From the NCBI GenBank assembly GCA_017937095.1, contig JAGBEG010000010.1, positions 720,836 through 784,835 of the forward strand: a stretch of 64,000 bases of DNA, in the 5' to 3' direction. This document shows positions 42,662 to 50,158 of this stretch, piece by piece. The stretch comes from Roseburia sp. (lineage in GTDB: Bacteria > Bacillota > Clostridia > Lachnospirales > Lachnospiraceae). Position 1 is the stretch's first letter; the number at the start of each line of letters is the position of its first letter. A model generated the notes under the pieces. That model was given only the letters and a program-made list of their open reading frames with translations, was not told the DNA's origin and ran no database searches. Made by a program: the position numbers and the translations under genes.

Positions 42662-43762
42662 ATGGCAGGCTCTACTTTTGGCACAATATTTAAGATCACG
42701 ACCTGGGGAGAATCCCACGGAAAGGGCGTCGGCGTTGTCGTGGACGGCTGTCCGGCAGGGCTTTCTCTCTGTGAAGAAGATATACAAAAATTTCTTGACC
42801 GCAGGAAGCCGGGACAGTCGAAGTATACCACTCCCCGCAAGGAGGATGACGCTGTGGAGATTCTCTCCGGCGTGTTTGACAAAAAGACGACCGGAACTCC
42901 GATCTCGCTCGTCGTATTTAACCGGAATCAGCAGTCAAAGGACTACAGCGAGATTGCATCCTACTACCGCCCCGGTCATGCGGACTACACCTTCGATATG
43001 AAATACGGTTTCCGGGATTACCGGGGCGGCGGGCGCTCCTCCGGCAGGGAGACCATCGGGCGCGTGGCTGCGGGGGCAATCGCCGTAAAACTGTTAAATC
43101 AGCTCGGAATCACCTTCACCACCTACACGAAGTCCATCGGTCCGATTGCGGTTTCCTCACAGAATTTCGACACTTCCGAGATTGCAAAGAACCCGCTTTA
43201 CATGCCGGACGCCGAGGCTGCGGAAAACGCACAGAATTATCTGGACGCCTGCATGGCGGAGCTTAACTCCTCCGGCGGTGTGGTAGAATGCATCGTAAGC
43301 GGAATGCCCGCAGGAATCGGCGATCCGGTGTTTGAAAAGCTGGACGCCAGCCTCGCCAAAGCAATCATGTCCATCGGCGCGGTAAAGGGCTTTGAGATCG
43401 GCGACGGCTTTGACGCGGCAAGGGCGACCGGAAGGAGCAACAACGACGCTTTCTGCCTCGCAAAAGACGGCAGCGTTACAAAGGCGACAAATCACGCAGG
43501 CGGTATCTTAGGCGGCATGAGCGACGGCAGCGATATCATTCTGCGCGCTTCCATCAAGCCGACGCCCTCGATTGCAGCCACACAGCAGACCGTAAATAAA
43601 TCCGGCGAGCAAATTGAAGTGAGCATCAAGGGACGCCACGACCCGGTCATCGTACCGCGCGCGGTGGTCGTTGTCGAGTCCATGGCGGCGATTGCCATCA
43701 CGGATGCTCTGTTTGCAAATATGAGCGCACGGATGGATTCACTGGAAAAATTTTATCGTTAA
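42662..43762 (+). CDS. aroC: Chorismate synthase
   Basis: 366 residues. Signatures: GESHGKGVGVVVDGCPAG at residues 18-35, the FMN/EPSP region GGGRSSGRETIGRVAAGAIA (near 121-140), SIKGRHDPVIVPRAVVVVES near the end. Makes chorismate from EPSP with reduced flavin. The start has AGGAGG ten bases upstream. Its long leader with tandem hairpins suggests RNA-level control. Followed by a terminator. Confidence 0.97.
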   Translation: MAGSTFGTIFKITTWGESHGKGVGVVVDGCPAGLSLCEEDIQKFLDRRKPGQSKYTTPRKEDDAVEILSGVFDKKTTGTPISLVVFNRNQQSKDYSEIASYYRPGHADYTFDMKYGFRDYRGGGRSSGRETIGRVAAGAIAVKLLNQLGITFTTYTKSIGPIAVSSQNFDTSEIAKNPLYMPDAEAAENAQNYLDACMAELNSSGGVVECIVSGMPAGIGDPVFEKLDASLAKAIMSIGAVKGFEIGDGFDAARATGRSNNDAFCLAKDGSVTKATNHAGGILGGMSDGSDIILRASIKPTPSIAATQQTVNKSGEQIEVSIKGRHDPVIVPRAVVVVESMAAIAITDALFANMSARMDSLEKFYR

Positions 43763-43768
43763 AACAGC

Positions 43769-43803
43769 AAAACTCCGATTTCGAAACTGAACCGGAGTTT
43801 TGT
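43769..43803 (+). terminator. aroC terminator, probably bidirectional
   Basis: 9-bp stem AAAACTCCG / CGGAGTTTT with a 15-base loop, T-rich on the + strand. It lies between the convergent ends of aroC and the isomerase gene. Confidence 0.75.
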
Positions 43804-43844
43804 TTTATGAGCAAATGTTGTTTTTCGGATAACGGCGACTCTGC

Positions 43845-45329
43845 TTATGCAAACGGATTCTCTGTCTGATACGGCAGTGCTGCCGGCTGATTGTAGTTGA
43901 TATCCTCCATCGGCACGCCCAGATACTTAAATACCTCAAAGAGCGCCTTGCCGAAATGTCCGAACGCCACTGCGCCGTGATGCGGGTAATTCTTCTCAAT
44001 CAATACGTGGCGGTAGAATCTGCCCATTTCCCTGATTGCGAACACGCCGATAGCCCCAAAGGAACGCGTCGCTACCGGAAGAACCTCTCCCTCTGCCACA
44101 TACGCGCGGATCTGGCTGTCTGCGGTAGACTGCAGGCGGAAGAATGTGATATCGCCCGGTGCAATATCGCCCTCGAGTGTTCCGTTCGTCACCTCGATTG
44201 GAAGGCTTCTCGCCATAATCATCTGATACTTCATCTCGCAGCTTGAAAGCTTCTTAGAGCAGGTATTTCCACAGTGGAAGCCCATAAATGTATCGGTGTG
44301 TTTGTAGTCAAATTTTCCCTCGATGGACTCTTTGTACATATCCTTCGGCACAGAGTTGTTGATGTCAAGCAGAGTCACCGCATCCTGACTCACGCAGGTG
44401 CCGATAAACTCACTCAAGGCTCCGTAGATATCTACCTCGCAGGAAACCGGGATTCCTCTTCCGGTCAGGCGGCTGTTTACATAGCATGGGACAAACCCGA
44501 ACTGTGTCTGGAATGCCGGCCAGCATTTTCCGGCAATGGCAACATACTTGCGGTAGCCCCTGTGCTCCTCCACCCAATCTAATAAAGTAAGCTCATACTG
44601 TGCCAGTTTCTCTAAGATTTCCGGCTTCTTATTGCCTGCGCCAAGCTCCGCCTCCATATCTGCTACAACAGACGGGATTCTCTCATCGCCGGCATGCCTG
44701 TGAAACGCCTCGAAAAGGTCAAGCTCCGAGTTCTCCTCAATCTCAACGCCCAGATTATAGAGCTGCTTGATCGGTGCGTTGCATGCAAGGAAATTTAACG
44801 GTCTTGGTCCAAAGGAAATAATCTTAAGCCCGGAGAGTCCGACGATTGCACGGGCAATCGGTAAAAACTCGTGAATCATGTCTGCGCAGTCCTCCGCGTC
44901 GCCGACCGGGTACTCCGGAATATATGCGCGCACATTGCGCAGTTTTAGATTGTAGCTTGCGTTCAGCATACCGCAGTATGCATCGCCGCGTCCCCCGATC
45001 AGATTATCCTGCGTCTCCTCCGCAGCCGCTACAAACATCTTCGGTCCTTCAAAGTGCTTTGCGAGCAGCGTCTCGGAAATCTCCGGTCCGAAATTGCCCA
45101 GATATACGCAGAGCGCGTTGCATCCCGCTGCCTTGACATCCTCCAATGCCTGCACCATATGTATCTCGCTCTCTACGATACAGACCGGACATTCATAGAT
45201 GTCTGCGGCATTGTACTTCTTTGCATATGCCTCTACCAATGCCTTTCTGCGGTTGACGGAAAGTGACTCCGGGAAACAATCGCGGCTGACTGCCACGATA
45301 CCTACTTTTACTTCTGGAATGTTGTTCAT
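43845..45329 (-). CDS. L-fucose/L-arabinose isomerase family protein
   Basis: 494 residues from the ATG at 45329 (AGGAGG upstream). It resembles the FucI/AraA isomerase fold: an N-terminal substrate-interacting domain (VKVGIVAVSRDCFPESLS), EVDIYGALSEFI with a likely metal Glu and Asp near 309-311, and a later HCGN motif (FMGFHCGNTCSKKL), plus a late His (YPHHGAVAFGHFG). Metal-dependent aldose-ketose isomerase. Placed 29 bp after a xylulokinase and under a LacI-type repressor, it probably feeds a ketopentose to that kinase; the exact sugar is not decided by sequence. Confidence 0.8.
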   Translation of the reverse strand: MNNIPEVKVGIVAVSRDCFPESLSVNRRKALVEAYAKKYNAADIYECPVCIVESEIHMVQALEDVKAAGCNALCVYLGNFGPEISETLLAKHFEGPKMFVAAAEETQDNLIGGRGDAYCGMLNASYNLKLRNVRAYIPEYPVGDAEDCADMIHEFLPIARAIVGLSGLKIISFGPRPLNFLACNAPIKQLYNLGVEIEENSELDLFEAFHRHAGDERIPSVVADMEAELGAGNKKPEILEKLAQYELTLLDWVEEHRGYRKYVAIAGKCWPAFQTQFGFVPCYVNSRLTGRGIPVSCEVDIYGALSEFIGTCVSQDAVTLLDINNSVPKDMYKESIEGKFDYKHTDTFMGFHCGNTCSKKLSSCEMKYQMIMARSLPIEVTNGTLEGDIAPGDITFFRLQSTADSQIRAYVAEGEVLPVATRSFGAIGVFAIREMGRFYRHVLIEKNYPHHGAVAFGHFGKALFEVFKYLGVPMEDINYNQPAALPYQTENPFA

Positions 45330-45358
45330 GATTTTTCCTCCTGATTCTGTCATTTTGA

Positions 45359-46828
45359 TTATATGATCTTGTCAAACAATTCCCTGCACGCCGGATAAAT
45401 GTTCTTAAACTGCCGGTAGCGCGCATCGTATTTCTCCGCCAGCTCCTCTTTGGGCTCTACAGTGCCTACCACCTTCACTATCTTTGCCGCTGCCTCTTCC
45501 ACGTTTGCGTACTCGCCGCATGCGACTGCCGCAAGCATCGCGCCTCCTAAGGACGGACCTTCCTCTGTCTCTAACACATCCACCTTTACATTCAGCACAT
45601 TCGCAATGATTTTCTTCCACAGCGGACTCTTCGCGCCGCCGCCGCAAATTTTCGTTCGCCCGATTCTGATGCCGAGTGATTTTGCGACCTCAAACGAATC
45701 TCTGAGTGCAAATGCAACGCCCTCTAACACCGCCTGCGTCATATCCGCCCGCGTCGTATCCATCGTCATGCCGACAAACGTCGCTCTCGCATTGGGATTG
45801 TTGTAAGGGGAGCGCTCTCCCATCAGATAAGGCAGATAATACACATGGTTCTCGCCAAGCTTTGTAATCTTCTCCTGCTCCTTCGCGTAATCCTTCGTGC
45901 CGATAATCTCATCCATCCACCATTTATTGCAGGACGCTGCGGAAAGCATACAGCCCATCAGATGGTACGCACCGTTCGCATCACAGAATGAATGCAGCGC
46001 ATTGTTTTCATCCACGCCGAATGTCTTCGATGAAATGAAGATCGTTCCGCTGGTTCCAAGTGAAATATTGCAGTTTCCGTCGCCGACTGTTCCGGTCGCC
46101 ACCGCAGCCGCGGCATTATCCCCCGCCCCGGCAGCAACCTTCACACGCTCTGAAATTCCAAGCTTTGCCGCAATCTCCGGCAGCACGGTTCCGACGCACT
46201 CGTAGCTCTCGTAAAGCTTCGGCAGCATCTCCTCTGAAATATGGCAGATCTCACACATTTCCTTCGACCAGCGGCGGTTCTTCACATCTAAAAGAAGCAT
46301 GCCCGACGCGTCTGACACATCCGTACAGTGCACCCCTGTCAGGCGGTATGCAAGATAATCTTTCGGCAGCATAATCTTATGTATCCGTGCAAAATTCTCC
46401 GGCTCGTTATGCTCCACCCACAAAATCTTCGGCGCCGTAAATCCGGTAAATGAAATATTTGCGGTGTAAGCGGAAAGCCGCTCCTTTCCGATCTCGTTAT
46501 TCAGGTAATCGCATTCTTTTGCCGTGCGCCCATCGTTCCACAAGATCGCAGGGCGGATCACCTCATCCTTTTCATCCAAAATGACAAGTCCATGCATCTG
46601 TCCGCCAAAGCTGATGCCTGCCACCCGGCTCTTATCAAACCCGTCTAACAGTTCGACAAGCCCCTGCATTGTCTCTCTATACCAATCGCCCGGATTCTGC
46701 TCCGACCACCCCGGATGCGGGAAATAAAGCGGATATTCTCTGGACACGACGTTCTTCACTGTTCCGTCCGCCTCCATTAAAAGCAGCTTTACCGCAGAAG
46801 TTCCCAGATCAATTCCTATATAAAGCAT
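45359..46828 (-). CDS. xylB: Xylulokinase (FGGY family)
   Basis: 489 residues. N-terminal ATP site LYIGIDLGTSAVKLLLMEAD, substrate region SFGGQMHGLVILDE (near 73-86) and WNDGRT with a catalytic Asp downstream, second-domain phosphate loop GAGDNAAAAVATG (near 230) and ICGGGAKSPLWKKI. Phosphorylates D-xylulose for the pentose phosphate route. First gene of a two-gene operon with the isomerase; clear promoter and overlapping operator. Confidence 0.92.
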   Translation of the reverse strand: MLYIGIDLGTSAVKLLLMEADGTVKNVVSREYPLYFPHPGWSEQNPGDWYRETMQGLVELLDGFDKSRVAGISFGGQMHGLVILDEKDEVIRPAILWNDGRTAKECDYLNNEIGKERLSAYTANISFTGFTAPKILWVEHNEPENFARIHKIMLPKDYLAYRLTGVHCTDVSDASGMLLLDVKNRRWSKEMCEICHISEEMLPKLYESYECVGTVLPEIAAKLGISERVKVAAGAGDNAAAAVATGTVGDGNCNISLGTSGTIFISSKTFGVDENNALHSFCDANGAYHLMGCMLSAASCNKWWMDEIIGTKDYAKEQEKITKLGENHVYYLPYLMGERSPYNNPNARATFVGMTMDTTRADMTQAVLEGVAFALRDSFEVAKSLGIRIGRTKICGGGAKSPLWKKIIANVLNVKVDVLETEEGPSLGGAMLAAVACGEYANVEEAAAKIVKVVGTVEPKEELAEKYDARYRQFKNIYPACRELFDKII

Positions 46829-46847
46829 CTGTCCTCTTCTCCCTTTC

Positions 46848-46861
46848 CGTGCTCGTGCACG
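46848..46861. promoter_or_regulatory. Probable operator for the LacI-type repressor
   Basis: CGTGCTCGTGCACG lies directly between the xylB -10 and the xylB ribosome-binding site. It contains the palindrome CGTGCACG plus a further CGTGC half. Its place and the divergent repressor gene suggest repression of xylB; inferred. Confidence 0.45.
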
Positions 46862-46869
46862 TTTTCTTT

Positions 46870-46898
46870 ATCATATACTCAAATTTCATATTCTGCAA
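46870..46898 (-). promoter_or_regulatory. xylB promoter
   Basis: TTGCAG (46893-46898), 17-bp spacer, TATGAT (46870-46875), minus strand. Confidence 0.65.
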
Positions 46899-46956
46899 TA
46901 TGCTTTTTTCACATTTTTTGTCTTTTCTTTTTGTGATATTTTACCGGGCACATCAT

Positions 46957-46985
46957 TTGACTTTTCAGAAGCGGTGTGCTTTAAT
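46957..46985 (+). promoter_or_regulatory. Promoter of the LacI-type regulator
   Basis: TTGACT (46957-46962), 17-bp spacer, TTTAAT (46980-46985), divergent from the xylB promoter. Confidence 0.6.
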
Positions 46986-47028
46986 GAAGAAAGGATAGAA
47001 ACGAAAATGGATAAGGTGAGGATTTTTC

Positions 47029-48048
47029 ATGGCTACGATTAAGGAAATCGCTGAACTTGCAGGCGTATCCCGCGGCACGGTAGACCGCGTCTTAAACCAT
47101 CGGGGGTTTGTGAAACCGGAAACCGAGAAGAAGGTCTTAGAAATTGCCGGACTTTTACATTATGAACCGAACAAGGCAGGCATGGCGCTTGCCGCGCAGA
47201 AAAAGAAGTTCGTGATCGGCGTTCTGCTCTTTGGCGAGGGGAACCCGTTTTTTGATGCCGTCATCGAAGGCTTACAGCAGAAATCAGAGGATTTGTCTAT
47301 TTACGGATGCACCATGCTTATGCGGCGCATCCCATTTGACCTGCAGGCACAGCTTGCCGCCATAGACGCGCTTCGCGCGGAGGGCATTCACGGACTGCTT
47401 CTCTCCCCGTATAATGCGGCGGAGGTTCAGCTTAAGATTGATGAACTGTGGGACGCAGGGATTCCCTGTGTCACGGTCAATACCGACATTCCAAATTCCA
47501 GACGCATCGCCTATGTCGGAAGCGACTATCACAAATGCGGCAGGGTCGCTGCAAATCTCCTTGGGCTTGTAGGTTCCGGCGCCATCCGTCTTGGCGTTAT
47601 CACCGGTTCTCACAACATTCTCTGCCACGAGGAGCGCATCTTTGGCTTTTCCGATTATATCAGGGAGAACAGGCTTCCCGTTGAGATCGTGGATATCCGT
47701 GAAAATGGGGATGATGACTATCAAAGCTACGACGTGGTTTCCGCCATGCTCACCGGGCATCCCGATATTGACGCTCTCTACTTTACCGCCGCAGGTGTTT
47801 TCGGCGGATGCCGCGCGATTCAGAATGCTTCCCTGCCAAAGCCGCCGGTTGTCATTACATTTGACGCTGTTCCTTCCACGGTTGAAATGTTAAAAGCCGG
47901 CGTCATCACCGCAACGATCTGCCAGCATCCCGAAGAACAGGGCGCACGTTCCCTGGCGCTGCTCGTAGATTATCTGCTCACGAACAAATTACCGGAGCAG
48001 CCGCTTTTGTACATGGATCTGGAGATCAAGATCAAGGAGAGCTTCTAA
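47029..48048 (+). CDS. LacI-family transcriptional regulator
   Basis: 339 residues. HTH of the LacI kind at residues 3-24 (TIKEIAELAGVSRGTVDRVL; note D where most have S), hinge helix near 48-56, then a periplasmic-binding-protein fold (FVIGVLLFGEGNPFFDAVIE, VGSDYHKCGRVAANLLGLVG). Cytosolic repressor released by a sugar. Divergent from xylB and the isomerase, which it most likely controls. GGTGAGG precedes the start. Its last four bases overlap the convergent nucleotidyltransferase gene. Confidence 0.9.
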   Translation: MATIKEIAELAGVSRGTVDRVLNHRGFVKPETEKKVLEIAGLLHYEPNKAGMALAAQKKKFVIGVLLFGEGNPFFDAVIEGLQQKSEDLSIYGCTMLMRRIPFDLQAQLAAIDALRAEGIHGLLLSPYNAAEVQLKIDELWDAGIPCVTVNTDIPNSRRIAYVGSDYHKCGRVAANLLGLVGSGAIRLGVITGSHNILCHEERIFGFSDYIRENRLPVEIVDIRENGDDDYQSYDVVSAMLTGHPDIDALYFTAAGVFGGCRAIQNASLPKPPVVITFDAVPSTVEMLKAGVITATICQHPEEQGARSLALLVDYLLTNKLPEQPLLYMDLEIKIKESF

Positions 48049-48824
48049 GCGGGGGACTTTTTTCTGCTCATTTCTCCTTTTATCTTTGTTAGCATCTCCT
48101 CTGCAAACAGGCGCGCAAGTTCTTCATCTGCTGTCATATCCCTCTCAGTTGCATAACATGCAAGCGCATCCGAAAGAAGCGGATGGTATTTCAAAGGCAA
48201 ATGTGAAAGCCCCCATTTTCCACCCTCCTCCTTTGAAAGATATAAGCCGTCCCGCAAAAATGCGAAAACCCTGCATAAATTCAATGTCATATAAATCGGC
48301 TGCCTGACAATCTCCTCCTTCGCATCCTCAATATCAGCCCAGATGCTGTCAATATAATACTCCTGTGGCACGTCGGAAAAAACTTTTTCAATTTCTTCCC
48401 CATACAATACGATTCCATATTTCTTAATCATTGTAAAATGCGCCGCCAGATCCTTATCGTCGCCGTTCATTTTTTCCACATATGCTTGCGGATCATCCAA
48501 AAACCATTGCAGATGCATCGGCGAAAAATGCAATATATACGGCGTCGGATATGTAAACGGATTACAAAATTCTCTTTTTACAATGCTTATTTCCAAGCCT
48601 TTCCCAGGCGCCTGCTGATTCAGACTTACCACACGCTTCATAAACTCCATTTTCTGCATATCAGAAATATCTTCCCCAATCACAACAATGAGGTCAATAT
48701 CGCTCTTCTTCGGATGAAAGCATCCCATCGCCAGCGAACCGTGCAAATATATCCCCGTAAGCTGCTCTCCTATGATTTCTTTTGCAGCGGCTACGAACGC
48801 ATCCAACACCTTTTGATAGAACAT
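48045..48824 (-). CDS. Aminoglycoside nucleotidyltransferase-like protein (AadA/ANT(9) type)
   Basis: 259 residues from the ATG at 48824 (AAGGAGG upstream); the frame is open to 49031 but the extra part is basic and unrelated. The nucleotidyltransferase motif is YLHGSLAMGCFHPKKSDIDL (residues about 24-43, G-S...D-x-D), followed by a helical C-terminal domain (DUF4111-like). Length and layout match AadA/ANT(9) adenylyltransferases that modify spectinomycin or streptomycin. Chromosomal relatives without proven resistance are common, so resistance is not claimed. Confidence 0.75.
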   Translation of the reverse strand: MFYQKVLDAFVAAAKEIIGEQLTGIYLHGSLAMGCFHPKKSDIDLIVVIGEDISDMQKMEFMKRVVSLNQQAPGKGLEISIVKREFCNPFTYPTPYILHFSPMHLQWFLDDPQAYVEKMNGDDKDLAAHFTMIKKYGIVLYGEEIEKVFSDVPQEYYIDSIWADIEDAKEEIVRQPIYMTLNLCRVFAFLRDGLYLSKEEGGKWGLSHLPLKYHPLLSDALACYATERDMTADEELARLFAEEMLTKIKGEMSRKKSPA

Positions 48825-49191
48825 CCTGTTTCCTCCTTCCGGGTCATATGCCCTCTTTTGATTCTGTCGCACTGCATAGACCCATTCTACCAGATGCAGT
48901 TTTTGATTTCTATCAGTATTTCCTCTCCGCCCGTTTTTTGACTTTCTTTGACCTTTGCATGGTTTCTTTGACTTTTGCACGTTTTTGTGCTTGCATTTTC
49001 CCCACATATGGCGTATAGTAATACCATACATCTGTAGGGATTCATCCCTACATTTATCTTTGCGGCATCTATCGCCGCATCAAGCTTCTGCACATAACTG
49101 TTTTGTATTTCACAGTTATTTTTACGACTGCAGAATCCGGCTTTTCGCCACAGTTTTTCACATTCATTTTTCAAAAAGGAGAATTTTGCCT
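48825..49191. other. Intergenic region with three hairpins before the transposase-like gene
   Basis: No gene. On the + strand three hairpins follow each other: TGTAGGGA/TCCCTACA (49033-49052), TGCGGC/GCCGCA (49061-49079) and AACTGT/ACAGTT (about 49098-49118). Upstream, near 48950-48980, a 20-bp direct repeat (TTTCTTTGACYTTTGCAYG) is seen. The hairpins may shield the nuclease gene from outside transcription or form part of its leader. Confidence 0.45.
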
Positions 49192-50106
49192 ATGACAAAA
49201 CAACCAGACAATTCTACACGCAGGCTTCCGCCCCGCAGACTGGAAGACTTGAATCTGATGGACGATTTTCTATTTCAGGAAATGCTCATGCAGGAGGAAA
49301 CCGGGGAAGAATTTTGCCGCATCCTGCTTAGCACGATTCTGGGCAGAACCTTTCGCCGCGTCAAAGTCATTCCACAAAAAAGTATTCTTGGTATCAGCAA
49401 TGACCGCCACGGCATACGGCTCGACGCTTACATAGAGGATTTGTCAGCCGAGGATGCCTTGCCCGGCGTCCACATGTCCGACGCCCGCGTCGTATCGGAT
49501 ATCTACGACATCGAGCCGAACAGCACCTATGAAAAGGAAACGCTTCCCAAACGAACGCGTTACTATCACTCTCTGATCGATGCGCAGCTCCTCGAAAAAG
49601 GACTCGATTATGGCATGCTTCCCAATGTCACAACAATCATCATCCTGCCCTATGATCCGTTTGGCCAGAACCGGATGCTCTATACGTTTAAAATGCAGTG
49701 CACGGAGGACCCCTCCGTTGCCTACAACGACGGAACCACAAAAATTTTTCTGTATACTAAGGGAAAATGCTCTGGTAAAGCCCTGAGTGATATGCTAAAA
49801 TATATGCAGGAAACGACAGACGACAATGTGACCAATCAGGACATCGAAGCGATTCACCGCCTTGTCCGCAGGGTCAAGCAGAATCAGGAGGTGGGCATCA
49901 ACTATATGAAATCCTGGGAACGCGAAGCATATATCCGAAATGAAGGAAAAATTGAAGGAAAAGCCGAGGGGCGCAACAGTATCTGTCAGCTTATCCGGCT
50001 TCTCACCGAAGCGGACCGGACAGACGACATTCAAAAGCTCGCCACAGACCCGGCTTACTGCGATCAGCTATTAGAAGAATACGGAATCGGAGGAGAGGAA
50101 GGGTAG
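49192..50106 (+). CDS. PD-(D/E)XK nuclease family transposase (Rpn-like)
   Basis: 304 residues from the ATG at 49192 with AAGGAG ten bases upstream; the longer open frame to 48955 is non-coding. It begins with LEDLNLMDDFLFQEMLM, then RLDAYIED (catalytic Asp) and SDIYDIEPN (catalytic Glu in a position where relatives have YDIEMQ), the core of the PDDEXK_2 group. Such proteins include the Rpn recombination-promoting nucleases and are common in many copies in gut Clostridia. A possible change is the missing K/Q after the Glu. Ends in IEGKAEGRNSICQLIRLL, the usual tail. Confidence 0.82.
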   Translation: MTKQPDNSTRRLPPRRLEDLNLMDDFLFQEMLMQEETGEEFCRILLSTILGRTFRRVKVIPQKSILGISNDRHGIRLDAYIEDLSAEDALPGVHMSDARVVSDIYDIEPNSTYEKETLPKRTRYYHSLIDAQLLEKGLDYGMLPNVTTIIILPYDPFGQNRMLYTFKMQCTEDPSVAYNDGTTKIFLYTKGKCSGKALSDMLKYMQETTDDNVTNQDIEAIHRLVRRVKQNQEVGINYMKSWEREAYIRNEGKIEGKAEGRNSICQLIRLLTEADRTDDIQKLATDPAYCDQLLEEYGIGGEEG

Positions 50107-50132
50107 CACTGCTGCCCTTCCTCTCCTCTTTA
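50090..50132 (+). terminator. Long hairpin terminator overlapping the nuclease stop codon
   Basis: GAGGAGAGGAAGGGTAGCA pairs with TGCTGCCCTTCCTCTCCTC (18 of 19), then CTTT. The stop codon (50104-50106) is inside the left arm. Confidence 0.75.
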
Positions 50133-50158
50133 ACACTTCCCTTATTTCCGTGTCTCCT

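Noticed and set aside
48825-49031. N-terminal extension of the nucleotidyltransferase
   Set aside because: Very basic and unrelated to the family, while a perfect ribosome-binding site precedes the ATG at 48824.
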